Origin: Terriglobia bacterium
Lineage (GTDB): Bacteria > Acidobacteriota > Terriglobia > Terriglobales > Acidobacteriaceae
Length of the DNA stretch: 64,000 bases
Reading direction: 5' to 3'
Assembly: GCA_020073665.1 (NCBI GenBank)
Contig: JAIQEU010000014.1
Coordinates: 1-64,000, forward strand
Shown here one piece after another: positions 36,551 through 45,132 of the stretch (position 1 is the first letter of the stretch; each line of letters begins with the position of its first letter). A program made the translations under genes and the position numbers. Below the pieces are notes generated by a model that saw only the letters and a program-made list of their open reading frames with translations, was not told where the DNA came from and did not search any database.

Positions 36551-39500
36551 GTGATGAATATTACTGCCCTCTATACCTGGTATTCAGCTGGGGATCTGGC
36601 TATCCCTCGCTTAGTAGCACAGGAGTCTGCTGCCCTCATCATCCTGGCCGCTAGCCTGCTGGTGTTCCGCACCTTTCGCGAGCGCTATTTGCTGGTCTGG
36701 ATCGTGGGGTGGCTGGCGTACTTTCTTTCCTGCAGTACCATCCACAGCGCCCGGGGCGGTCCCACCCGTTATCTGGTAGCCCTTTCGCATGCCGAATTCG
36801 TTCTGGCGGTATGCCTGTTCGCGGGTGCGGTGTTTGTTTACACCAACGCGCGCAAATTCCTGTTGCCGCTGCTGCTGATTTCGCTGGCGGTAATCGGCTA
36901 CGCGGTGGCGCAAGCGCTGCTGTGGCCGGATTCGGTCACCCTGCGGGTTGCGCTCGAAGCGGCCTATCGGGTTATCACTTTCGTCGCTGCGGTGCAACTC
37001 ATCCGCTTCCGTTGGGCGCGTTGGGAAATCGGACCTTGGTTGTTGAGCATCAGCTTGCTGCTGCTGCACCTGGATTGGGCACCGATCACAACTTACCTGC
37101 CACCTGGGTTCACCCTGGTGGCCGATATGCTGTTCGGTCTCAGCATGCTGCTGGTGGTCTTCGACGATTACCGCATGCGTACCCGCCGGCTGGCGGTGAT
37201 CAATGCCTTGACCACCACCATTGCCCGGGCCCAGCAGCACGGACCAATGATGGTGACCGCGCTGGAGGAACTGAAGGGCCTGATGCGCGCCAAGGCGGCA
37301 TGGTTCCGCATGCTGGACGGGGACAACCTGGCCATTACCCAGCAGATCGGGCTGTCGCAAGACTTCCTGCGGGAGCAGACGGCAATCGCCATGGATGCGA
37401 CCCTGCAGAACGTCTTGCGGAGCGGAGTGGCCACTGTAGTCAAGACCAAGACCGCTGACGACAACACCCGGGCATATCTGAAGCGCGAGCGGTTTCACCA
37501 TGTGGTAATCCTCCCCATCCTTGGAAGGAAGTCGGTTATTGGCACCTTGACCCTGGGGAGCCGCCGGCGTTTTCAGTACACGCCCGACGACATGGAATTT
37601 CTTACCACCACCTCGCAGCAACTCGGTCTGGCAGTGGAGAACCTGCGACTGGTGGAGCAGATCCTGCGCTCGCACCGGCAGTGGAGTAACACCTTCGATT
37701 CCATCCAGGATCTGGTTTTGCTCCACGACGCGGACTTCCGGGTGATGAAGGCCAACCACGCGCTGCTGCAGCGCCTGGGCCAGGCGCCAGCCGACGTGGT
37801 CGGCAATACTTGTGAATCGGCCCTGCCAAAGACCCACGGCGAATGGACCGGGTGCCCCTACTGCGATGGAACTGCCGAAGGCTTCCACGAGGGGCCAGAC
37901 CCGTGTTTCGGCGGCTTCGTCATGGTCTCAACGTCTTCCTACACCGACCAGACCAGCAAACAAAAGGGCACGATCCACGTAGTCCGCGACACCACCGACC
38001 GCCGCGTGGCCGAGGAAAAGTATCGCCTGCTGTTCGAGCAGATGCAGGAAGGCGTCTTCCTGGCGACGACCGAGGGTAAGTTGCTCGACTGCAACGACGC
38101 TTTCGTGCGCATGCTCGGCTACAACAACCACGAGGAAGTGACGGCGTTGAACGTCGACACCGAGATCTACGCTTCTTCAGAACAGCGTGACGTTTTTCGT
38201 CGCGAGGTGGAACAGCACAACTACGTACGCAATTTTGAAGTCACGCTGCGGCGTAAGGACGGCACTCAGCTGACTGCGATGGAGAGCAGTTTCGCCACCC
38301 GCGGCGCCACCGGCAAAATCGAGCGCTACCAGGGCTTCCTGCTCGACATGACCGAGAAGAAGCGCGCCGAGGACGAAATTCGCCGCCGCAATCGGGAACT
38401 GAACGCCTTGAACGCCATGGCGGTAATTGCGACCCAGTCATTCGATCTGGATGAAATTCTGAACCTGACCTTGCGTCAGGTGATCTCGCTGCTGGGTGCG
38501 GAGACGGGATCAATCTACCTTTCCGACGCTGACGAGACCACCTACCGCCGGCGTGCCGGCTGGGGGCTGCGCAGCGCCGATCGCGCCCGGTTCTCGGAAG
38601 TCAGTTTTCCCGATGGCTTCGGCGAACTGGTCACCCGCTCGCGTACGGAAGTGATTACTCCCGAATACATGCCCCATCTGCCCTCGCTGGTAGCGGATTT
38701 CATCCGCGCTGACGGCTTGAGTTCCTGGATTTGGGTGCTGTTGTGGAGCAAAGACAAGCCGGTCGGGGTCATGGGTATCAGCAGCCGTGAGTCGCGCGAG
38801 TACACCAGCAACGACGAAAACCTCCTGGTCGCCATCGGCCGCCAGCTGGCCACTACCATCGAGAAGGTTCGGCTGTACGAAGAAACGTGCCGTGCCTATG
38901 AGGATCTGCGCCGTACCCAGGAACAACTGCTGCAGAGCGAAAAGATGTCGGCTGTGGGGCAATTAATCGCGGGCGTAGCCCATGAACTCAACAACCCGTT
39001 GACCGCCATTCTGGGGTACGCGCAACTGCTGGAGAGCGAAGGACTGCAGGACCGGGCGGCGGACTTTGTGCGCAAACTGTTCAAGCAGGCGCAGCGCACC
39101 CACCGCGTGGTGCAGAACCTGCTGTCGTTCGCGCGCCAGCGCAAGCCGCAAAAACAGCAAATCGACATTGCCAAGGTGCTGGACGAAACCCTGGCGCTCC
39201 GCGACTACGATCTGAAGGTGAACGACATCACCCTGGACCGGCAGTTTGAAACCAGTGTCCCCGCCGTGACTGCTGACCCGCACCAACTGGAGCAGGTGTT
39301 CCTGAACATCATCAACAATGCGGTGGATGCCATGCTGGAAGCCGGACAGGGCGGCACCTTGCAAGTCAAGGTGTACGGAGCCAATGGCCACGTGCACGCT
39401 GAATTCCACGATTCCGGGCCCGGCATCAAGGAGCCCAGCCGGATTTTCGATCCGTTCTACACCACCAAAACCGTCGGTAAGGGCACTGGCCTCGGGCTCA

Positions 39501-40045
39501 GCATCTGTTACGGCATTGTCAAAGAGCATGGTGGAGACATTACCGCACGCAATCGCTCCGAAGGGGGCGCGACCATCAGTGTTCGTCTGCCCGCGGCGGC
39601 AACCATTGCGCCTCCGCAAACCGCCTCCAGCGGGACCCAGCGTGAACTCGCGATTGAAGGTCGAATATTGCTGGTGGAGACGGAGGAAGCGGTCTTAGAG
39701 TTCGAGCGGGACGTGCTGGCGGGAGCCGGAGCCCAGGTGGTTACCCTGACCAGTGCGGAAGACCTCAAGGCCCGGCTGGCCACCGAATCGTTCGATGCCC
39801 TGATCCTCGACGGCAGAATGCCGGGCGGCTGGAGCGCTCCCGACGCCTACCGCTGGCTCCTGGCGACCTACCCGGGCCTGGAAAAGCACCTGCTGTTCAC
39901 CTTCTCAAGCGTCGCCGAACCCGAGATCCGTGCTTTCCTCCACGAGAACAACGTGCCTTGCCTGGTGAAACCGTTCGAAGTGGCAGACCTGATCGCCCAA
40001 GCCCGACGCCTGCTGCAGAAAACCAAAGCCGCTTCCGCCGGGTAG
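36551..40045 (+). CDS. Hybrid sensor histidine kinase (membrane, GAF-PAS-PAS-GAF-HK-REC)
   Basis: A 1,164-residue sensor. Residues 1-215 hold about seven hydrophobic helices. Then GAF (about 225-370), PAS1 (375-485), PAS2 (490-600), GAF (615-780), HisKA (about 795-865, phospho-His in GVAHELNNPLTAILGYAQLL), HATPase (N-box INNAVDAM, G-boxes DSGPGI and GTGLGLSI) and a C-terminal receiver (Asp in LILDGRMPGG, Lys in CLVKPF). The receiver has lost part of the acidic cluster (ILLVETEEAV). PAS1 has an unusual Cys-rich insertion, GCPYCDGTAEGFHEGPDPCF, which may bind metal or sense redox. Start is GTG 36551 or ATG 36554. Likely signals to the HD-GYP regulator encoded divergently. Confidence 0.9.
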   Translation: MMNITALYTWYSAGDLAIPRLVAQESAALIILAASLLVFRTFRERYLLVWIVGWLAYFLSCSTIHSARGGPTRYLVALSHAEFVLAVCLFAGAVFVYTNARKFLLPLLLISLAVIGYAVAQALLWPDSVTLRVALEAAYRVITFVAAVQLIRFRWARWEIGPWLLSISLLLLHLDWAPITTYLPPGFTLVADMLFGLSMLLVVFDDYRMRTRRLAVINALTTTIARAQQHGPMMVTALEELKGLMRAKAAWFRMLDGDNLAITQQIGLSQDFLREQTAIAMDATLQNVLRSGVATVVKTKTADDNTRAYLKRERFHHVVILPILGRKSVIGTLTLGSRRRFQYTPDDMEFLTTTSQQLGLAVENLRLVEQILRSHRQWSNTFDSIQDLVLLHDADFRVMKANHALLQRLGQAPADVVGNTCESALPKTHGEWTGCPYCDGTAEGFHEGPDPCFGGFVMVSTSSYTDQTSKQKGTIHVVRDTTDRRVAEEKYRLLFEQMQEGVFLATTEGKLLDCNDAFVRMLGYNNHEEVTALNVDTEIYASSEQRDVFRREVEQHNYVRNFEVTLRRKDGTQLTAMESSFATRGATGKIERYQGFLLDMTEKKRAEDEIRRRNRELNALNAMAVIATQSFDLDEILNLTLRQVISLLGAETGSIYLSDADETTYRRRAGWGLRSADRARFSEVSFPDGFGELVTRSRTEVITPEYMPHLPSLVADFIRADGLSSWIWVLLWSKDKPVGVMGISSRESREYTSNDENLLVAIGRQLATTIEKVRLYEETCRAYEDLRRTQEQLLQSEKMSAVGQLIAGVAHELNNPLTAILGYAQLLESEGLQDRAADFVRKLFKQAQRTHRVVQNLLSFARQRKPQKQQIDIAKVLDETLALRDYDLKVNDITLDRQFETSVPAVTADPHQLEQVFLNIINNAVDAMLEAGQGGTLQVKVYGANGHVHAEFHDSGPGIKEPSRIFDPFYTTKTVGKGTGLGLSICYGIVKEHGGDITARNRSEGGATISVRLPAAATIAPPQTASSGTQRELAIEGRILLVETEEAVLEFERDVLAGAGAQVVTLTSAEDLKARLATESFDALILDGRMPGGWSAPDAYRWLLATYPGLEKHLLFTFSSVAEPEIRAFLHENNVPCLVKPFEVADLIAQARRLLQKTKAASAG

Positions 40046-40051
40046 AGGTCT

Positions 40052-41134
40052 TTAGCGGGTCCTGGTTACCAGATATTCCGTGAAGGCAGGCGTGCTCTCC
40101 AGAATAAACAGCAGCGGTTTTCGCAGTGCCCGCGGCAGCCGCAGCATGCGGCGGATCTTCGAGGATGCCCCAAAGATAGGGACAAAGCGCCGCTGGTACG
40201 CCGCCTGATAATTTGCTTCGGCGTCCGCCAGTGAAACATTCTTGCGGAAGAATCCCAGCAGACACTCGGCGGCCAGGGCCCCACTGCGCAGAGCAAGCGA
40301 AATGCCGTCGCCCACGAAGGGATCGACGAACCCGGCGGCGTCGCCGGCCAGCAGAATTCCGTCGCGCACTGGCTGCGGCACGCGAAACATGAGCGGGGAA
40401 GTGGTGACCGGATCGCTCAGTGGCTGCCAATGACGGCTGCGCACCAGCAGTGCGGGATGTTTGGAGAAGACCTCCGCCAGTGTGCTGGCAACATCGGCCC
40501 GAACCATGGCAGCGGCGTTGACTCGGCCGCTCCCGTTGCCGGAGCAGTCCACCGGCTGCACCCCGCAGTAACCACCATCGAAGAAGTACAGATCTACCGA
40601 ATCCGGGGGTGAAGCTTCGGCGAAGTGCGCCTTTACCCCTAGCCATTTCACTGCGGCGGCTTCGCTGGCGCGGTTCAGATTCGACCACCGGCCTGAGGCG
40701 TTGATCACGGCCCTGGCTTCGAATTCGCCATCCGAAGTAACGACGCGAAACGGGCCAGCGCCGCTGATGCTTTGGACGGCCTGTTGCTGGCGGGTCTCTG
40801 CGCCGGCGCTGGTGGCCGACTGCCATAAAGCGGCATCGAGATCCAGGCGGGCAATACTTGCGGACGGGGGGCGGATCCGAGCTTGGAGCACGCGGCCGTC
40901 GAGGAAAACGCGGGAACGGGGAATACGAACCGCATCCCGCAAAAGAGAAACATGAGGTGACGCCAGCAGCGCCCCCAGCAACTCTAGCGATTCAGCGGAG
41001 ACGAACTCGCCGCAGACCTTGTGACGCGGAAAGCGTCCGCGCTCCAGCAGCAGCACATGTGCGCCGCCACGGCTGGCCGTGATAGCCGCAGCCGTTCCCG
41101 CCGGGCCTCCGCCGATGATAATCAGGTCGTACAT
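40052..41134 (-). CDS. FAD-dependent oxidoreductase (geranylgeranyl reductase-like)
   Basis: A 360-residue flavoprotein of the p-hydroxybenzoate hydroxylase/GGR superfamily: DLIIIGGGPAGTAAAITASRGG (ADP binding), the RFPRHKVCGEFVSAESLELL motif and GILLAGDAAGFVDPFVGDGI (flavin ribityl contact). Such enzymes reduce isoprenoid double bonds or hydroxylate aromatic or polyketide substrates. It follows the methyltransferase by 19 nt on the same strand, and both lie downstream of the broken ABC exporter. In other genomes this oxidoreductase-methyltransferase pair often accompanies a type III polyketide synthase, but none is in this window. Substrate unknown. Confidence 0.82.
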   Translation of the reverse strand: MYDLIIIGGGPAGTAAAITASRGGAHVLLLERGRFPRHKVCGEFVSAESLELLGALLASPHVSLLRDAVRIPRSRVFLDGRVLQARIRPPSASIARLDLDAALWQSATSAGAETRQQQAVQSISGAGPFRVVTSDGEFEARAVINASGRWSNLNRASEAAAVKWLGVKAHFAEASPPDSVDLYFFDGGYCGVQPVDCSGNGSGRVNAAAMVRADVASTLAEVFSKHPALLVRSRHWQPLSDPVTTSPLMFRVPQPVRDGILLAGDAAGFVDPFVGDGISLALRSGALAAECLLGFFRKNVSLADAEANYQAAYQRRFVPIFGASSKIRRMLRLPRALRKPLLFILESTPAFTEYLVTRTR

Positions 41135-41153
41135 TCGATCTTCCGCGCGCAGA

Positions 41154-41837
41154 TCAAACTCCAGGTAGCCGCCGCGGCTTCCACGCGGTTACACCCATGC
41201 GAAACAGGTAGTGGCGGTGAATCTCTACCTCGTCCGCAGTCGTTTGCCGCAGCAGCTCGCGCATTTCCTCAAGCGTGTATGCCTGCCGCACCGAAGCCGG
41301 CGCGTCATGGCGGGTCAAGCGGCTGCGGTAGAGCGGATATCCCGCATAAACCAACCCGAGGTGCAAGGGATGCCGGATCAGATCGTTAATCAGCACCGCC
41401 TGCCGGGAGACCCGCAAGGCCTCGTTGGCGAACTGCACCAGTTCCTCAGGCGACAAGTGATGGGTAAACAGTCCGCAGGAAATGACGTCGAAGCTGGAGT
41501 CGGCAAAAGGCAGACTAAGCGCATCCCCAACCACCGCCCGCGGGTGTCCGTTGAGGTGCGAGGCCACGCGATCCAGCAACGTGAACTCTAGTTGCACTCC
41601 CCGTTGCTCGAGGTGGCGGCGCACCGTCTCAGGCACGTCGCCCGATCCCGCGCCCACTTCGAGCAACGACAGCGTTCGGGCATTGAGCCTGCGCACTACC
41701 CGCTCGACCATCCACTCGGTAGTAGCCGCCCCGCCAAACCAGCGATTGACTAAGCGCAAGTCGGCCAGCGAATCGCGGACTTCTACCGGAGTGCCGGCGT
41801 CGGTGTCGAGCAGTTCGGGGATGACCATTCGCTTCAT
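41154..41837 (-). CDS. Class I SAM-dependent methyltransferase
   Basis: A 227-residue Rossmann-fold methyltransferase: motif I LLEVGAGSGDVPETV, motif II acidic residue in LDRVASHL, and DALSLPFADSSFDVISCGLFTHHL (motifs III-IV). The C-terminal half (VLINDLIRHPLHLGLVYAGY) is like small-molecule methyltransferases paired with flavin oxidoreductases. Start ATG 41837. Cotranscribed with the flavoprotein 19 nt downstream; the upstream 143 nt to the ABC transporter could hold a separate promoter. Acceptor unknown. Confidence 0.85.
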   Translation of the reverse strand: MKRMVIPELLDTDAGTPVEVRDSLADLRLVNRWFGGAATTEWMVERVVRRLNARTLSLLEVGAGSGDVPETVRRHLEQRGVQLEFTLLDRVASHLNGHPRAVVGDALSLPFADSSFDVISCGLFTHHLSPEELVQFANEALRVSRQAVLINDLIRHPLHLGLVYAGYPLYRSRLTRHDAPASVRQAYTLEEMRELLRQTTADEVEIHRHYLFRMGVTAWKPRRLPGV

Positions 41838-41980
41838 GACGGGAAATGAAAACCGCGGGAGACTCCGGGGACGCTAAGGAACCGAATGTCTATGAACCGT
41901 TGCCGGGCCAAATCAGCGGTGATTGCTCTGCCGCTCTTTACGAAGAGATTCCGCTGTGTCCTCGGCGTCCCCTGCGGTTT

Positions 41981-43614
41981 TCATTGCACCTCTGCCAGTT
42001 CTTCTTCCAACAGTTGCTTGTTGTAGAGATCGGTATAGTAGCCGTTCTGGGCGATAAGTTCATCGTGGGTGCCAAGTTCTACGATGCGCCCGCTATGCAG
42101 CACGGCAATCATGTCGGCGTTACGCACCGTGGAAACGCGGTGCGAGATGAAGACGGTGGTGCGGCCCCGCATGACTTCCCGCAGGTGGTTGAGGATCTTG
42201 TCTTCGGTATGGGTGTCAACGCTGGAGAGCGCGTCATCAAGTATCAGGATGCGCGGGTTGCGAATGACCGCACGCGCAATCGCCGTACGCTGTTTCTGTC
42301 CGCCGGAAAGCGTGATGCCGCGCTCACCCACCATAGTCTTGTATTGCTCGGGAAAATCCTCGATGTCGCCGGCAATGTTGGCGGCCTCGGCTGCCGCGCG
42401 CACGGCTTCGTCGTCCGCCTTTTCGATTCCGAAAGCGATGTTTTCGCGCACGCTCTCGCTGAACAGGAATGTCTCCTGGGGAACGAAACCGATATTTTTC
42501 CGCAAGAACGCCAGGGGATATTCGCGGATGGGGCGGCCGTCGATCAGGACGCTGCCCGGCGCCGCATCGTAGATCCGCGGGATGAGGCTTACCAGCGAAG
42601 TTTTTCCCGAGCCGGTGGGACCGACGATGGCCAGACTCGTGCCTGCGGGCACGCGTAAGCTGTCTCGGTCAGGATTTCGTTAATGCGCGCCATGGATGCG
42701 GTACCACGCTGGAAGATGTTGATGACCCATCCCAGGGCAATCACGGGCCAGGTCAGCTGCACCATGTAGGTGTTGAAAGCGACGAACTGGCCAACCGAAA
42801 TGTGGCCCTGCAGAACTTCGCGCCCGCCCAGCCACAGCACGATCACGATAGCGATGCCAAGCATGATCTCCAGCGTGGGCCATAACATTCCCATCAGGCG
42901 GACCAGCTTCAGGCTGCGGGCAATGTACTCCTGGTTGGAAGTCTCAAATGCCGAAATCTCGGCTTCTTCCTGCACGTAGGCGCGGATCACCCGGGCCCCG
43001 GAAAAATTCTCCTGCGCCCGCGCCGAGATGTCCGAAAACATCGCCTGGATGCGCTCGAAGCGCTCGTGAATCCTTCGCCCGAAGTATTGCACGGTGATGC
43101 TGACCACTGGCAGAGGCAGGAATGCGTACACCGTCAATTTCGGGCTGATCGACAGCATGAACGCCAGCGCGCCAGCAGTGAACACGATGGTGTTGGCCGA
43201 ATACATGATGGCCGGGCCCAGCAGCATGCGTACCGCATTGAGGTCGTTGGTGGCCCGGGCCATGATGTCGCCCGTGCGGGTGCGCTGGTAGTAGGAATAG
43301 GAAAGGCTTTCGAGATGCCGGAAGAGATCATTGCGCAAGTCAAATTCGATTTCACGCGAGACCCCGATCACGATCCAGCGCGTCAGAAACTGGAAAATCG
43401 CCTTGGTCCCCGCCACGGCCAGCAGCAGCAATGAGTAGGTCAACAGCTTCTGGTGTGTGACCCCCGTGTTCAAGGCGTCGACCGCGCGGCGGATGATCTG
43501 GGGAAACAGGATCCAGATCCCGTTGTTCAGGAAAACGCAGACTGTCCCCACCACGTAACTGCCGCGGTATTTCTTGAAGTAGGGAAGTAGTGGGCGCAGA
43601 CTCTTGGGCAGCAT
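41981..43614 (-). pseudogene. ABC exporter (fused permease-ATPase) with internal frameshifting deletion
   Basis: The first part (43614 to about 42660) encodes a complete six-helix exporter membrane domain (LPKSLRPLLPYFKKYRGSYV to [17 protein letters not shown]). The second part (42652-41981, another frame) encodes an ATPase domain from just before Walker A ([19 protein letters not shown]) through Q-loop (GFVPQETF), signature (TLSGGQKQR), Walker B ([12 protein letters not shown]) and H-loop (FISHRVST). The linker and first ATPase strands, roughly 50-70 residues that include the A-loop, are missing at about 42653-42660, and the frame changes there. An intact MsbA/LmrA-like protein would have about 580-600 residues. 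Either a recent pseudogene or an assembly deletion; both halves look otherwise undamaged. Confidence 0.8.
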
Positions 43615-43892
43615 GCTGTTCCAGCTAAGCTAGATGAGATTCTAGCAAGCTGCGGTGCAGGAAATCCGGAGGAACCCAGGGAGAGTGCTCCGGGAGCCAC
43701 TGTCCCTCAGACGGCTCGGAATTCCTTGCGAATGAGATGCAAGATGGAACAAAGCTAACTGTAGCGTTTTCAGTCACGTAATCGAAAGAAGGTAAGTTAG
43801 ACATTAACTTCAATCGTCTGAACTTCAGGTTCCGAGGAGGGATTCAGATCCCTCCCCGGGTCATTCTCCCACCGTCTTCGTTGATTTGGCGG

Positions 43893-44342
43893 CTACTGTT
43901 CCGCGTGCTTCATGAACCGGTGTTCGTGCTGGGCCTCGTGCTTCAGCATCTTGGCCTTCTGGTCAGGCGTCAGTATCTGAAACAGCTGCGAGTCAATGCG
44001 GGCCTTCTGCACGATCATTTCCTGCATGGCCTGAGACTGTTGGGCTGCGAGCGAGCGTACCTTGGCCTCGTCGAAGCTACCGCTGTGAACCACCTGCGCG
44101 ATGTCAGAATGCGTCTGACCCATCTGCTGAAACAGGGGTTCCATCGAAGCTTTGCCTTTGTCGAGAATGTCCTTGGCCTGCGTCTGTTGTGCGTCGGTCA
44201 GGTCAAGGTAGTCGGTCATGAATCTCAGCATGTGGTCGCCGGGCATGCCGCCGCCGTGCATATGGCCTTGGGCCACGGCAACCGCTCCGAGCAAGGTGAG
44301 CGTCAAAGCCGCGATCAGGATTTTGGTGCGTGTCAACTTCAT
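43893..44342 (-). CDS. Spy/CpxP-like periplasmic protein
   Basis: A 149-residue exported helical protein with signal peptide KLTRTKILIAALTLTLLGAVAVAQ, a His/Met/Gly-rich start to the mature part (GHMHGGGMPGDHM) and two LTxxQ motifs (LDLTDAQQTQAKDIL and LTPDQKAKML), the hallmark of the CpxP/Spy family of periplasmic chaperones and stress sensors. ATG 44342 is chosen because the signal peptide begins there. It is divergent from a CpxR/CpxA-like pair and the shared region contains an exact GTAAA-N5-GTAAA box, so it is the likely target and feedback partner of that system. The His/Met-rich start hints at metal binding. Confidence 0.85.
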   Translation of the reverse strand: MKLTRTKILIAALTLTLLGAVAVAQGHMHGGGMPGDHMLRFMTDYLDLTDAQQTQAKDILDKGKASMEPLFQQMGQTHSDIAQVVHSGSFDEAKVRSLAAQQSQAMQEMIVQKARIDSQLFQILTPDQKAKMLKHEAQHEHRFMKHAEQ

Positions 44343-44425
44343 CGTTTGCCTCCATGGGGCCGCTCTCGTCTGCTGGAATGGCCCTTTGTCCTGAGCTATA
44401 AGACCATCTTTCCGCCGCCAGCGCG

Positions 44426-44461
44426 GTAAAGAGTCAGTCAACCGGAGTAAAGTTTTGTAAA
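44426..44461. promoter_or_regulatory. CpxR-type box with three phased GTAAA repeats
   Basis: GTAAAGTTTTGTAAA (44447-44461) is an exact match to the CpxR consensus GTAAA-N5-GTAAA. A third GTAAA lies at 44426-44430, 21 nt before the second, and a fourth at 44513-44517. The spacings of 10 and 21 nt put the repeats on one face of the helix. The site lies between the divergent Spy/CpxP-like gene and the cpxRA-like genes, where CpxR sites lie in enterobacteria. Confidence 0.6.
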
Positions 44462-44530
44462 CCCCGCTGCTGCGGCGGTCACAATTCATTACGATTATGG
44501 GTCAAGTTGTGTGTAAAACTTAAAGCTGAA

Positions 44531-45132
44531 GTGGACCGCATTCTGGTTATTGACGACGACGTAGAACTCTGCAGCCTGGTCAGCGAGTATCTTAAGGGCG
44601 AGGGCTTCCAGGTGGATGCCGCCCACGATGGAAACCGCGGACTGGAGCGCGCCCTCAAAGCCGAGCACCTGCTGGTGGTGCTGGATGTGATGCTGCCCGG
44701 CATGAACGGTTTCGAGGTGCTTCGCCGCCTGCGCAGTACCTCCCGGATTCCGGTGCTGTTGCTTACCGCCCGAGGCGAGGACGTGGATCGGATTGTCGGC
44801 CTGGAACTGGGAGCCGACGATTATCTTCCCAAGCCGTTCAATCCCCGCGAACTGGTGGCACGAATCCGGGCAATTCTGCGGCGAACCCGCACGACCGCCC
44901 GGCCCGGCGAGGCAGCCACGGTGCTGCGCGTCGGCGATATTGAACTGGACTAACTGAGGCGGTGTTAAGCCGGAAGTTCTCGCCGTTTGACCGCAGCATC
45001 GATATGCATGTCAGCAAGGTACGCAAGAAGCTCGGCGACTCTGACGGCGGTACGGACTACATAAAAACCGTGCGGGGAGTGGGCTACATCTTCGCCCGTC
45101 CTCGTGAGCCAGAGCGAAGCGGCAAGCGATGA
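44531..45132 (+). pseudogene. CpxR/OmpR-type response regulator with internal deletion
   Basis: The receiver domain is intact (DRILVIDDDVELCSLVSEYL, Asp in VVLDVMLPGMNG, Lys in YLPKPFNPREL), but the frame ends at TAA 44953 within the linker (GDIELD). From about 44952 another frame continues with the second half of the winged helix (LTEAVLSRKFSPFDRSIDMH, then VRGVGYIF) to a stop at 45130-45132 that overlaps the kinase start (ATGA). About 40-50 residues, including the transactivation loop region, are missing, so the protein as written cannot bind DNA. The intact operon overlap shows the damage is very recent or artefactual. Start GTG 44531; TTG 44507 is an alternative. Confidence 0.8.

Noticed and set aside
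40052-41837. Type III polyketide biosynthesis cluster
   Set aside because: The flavoprotein and methyltransferase pair is compatible with one, but no polyketide synthase is present in the window, so a cluster cannot be claimed.
43625-43892. Region between ABC exporter and Spy-like gene, with a 62-codon frame
   Set aside because: No coding character, motif or ribosome site; treated as ordinary intergenic DNA.
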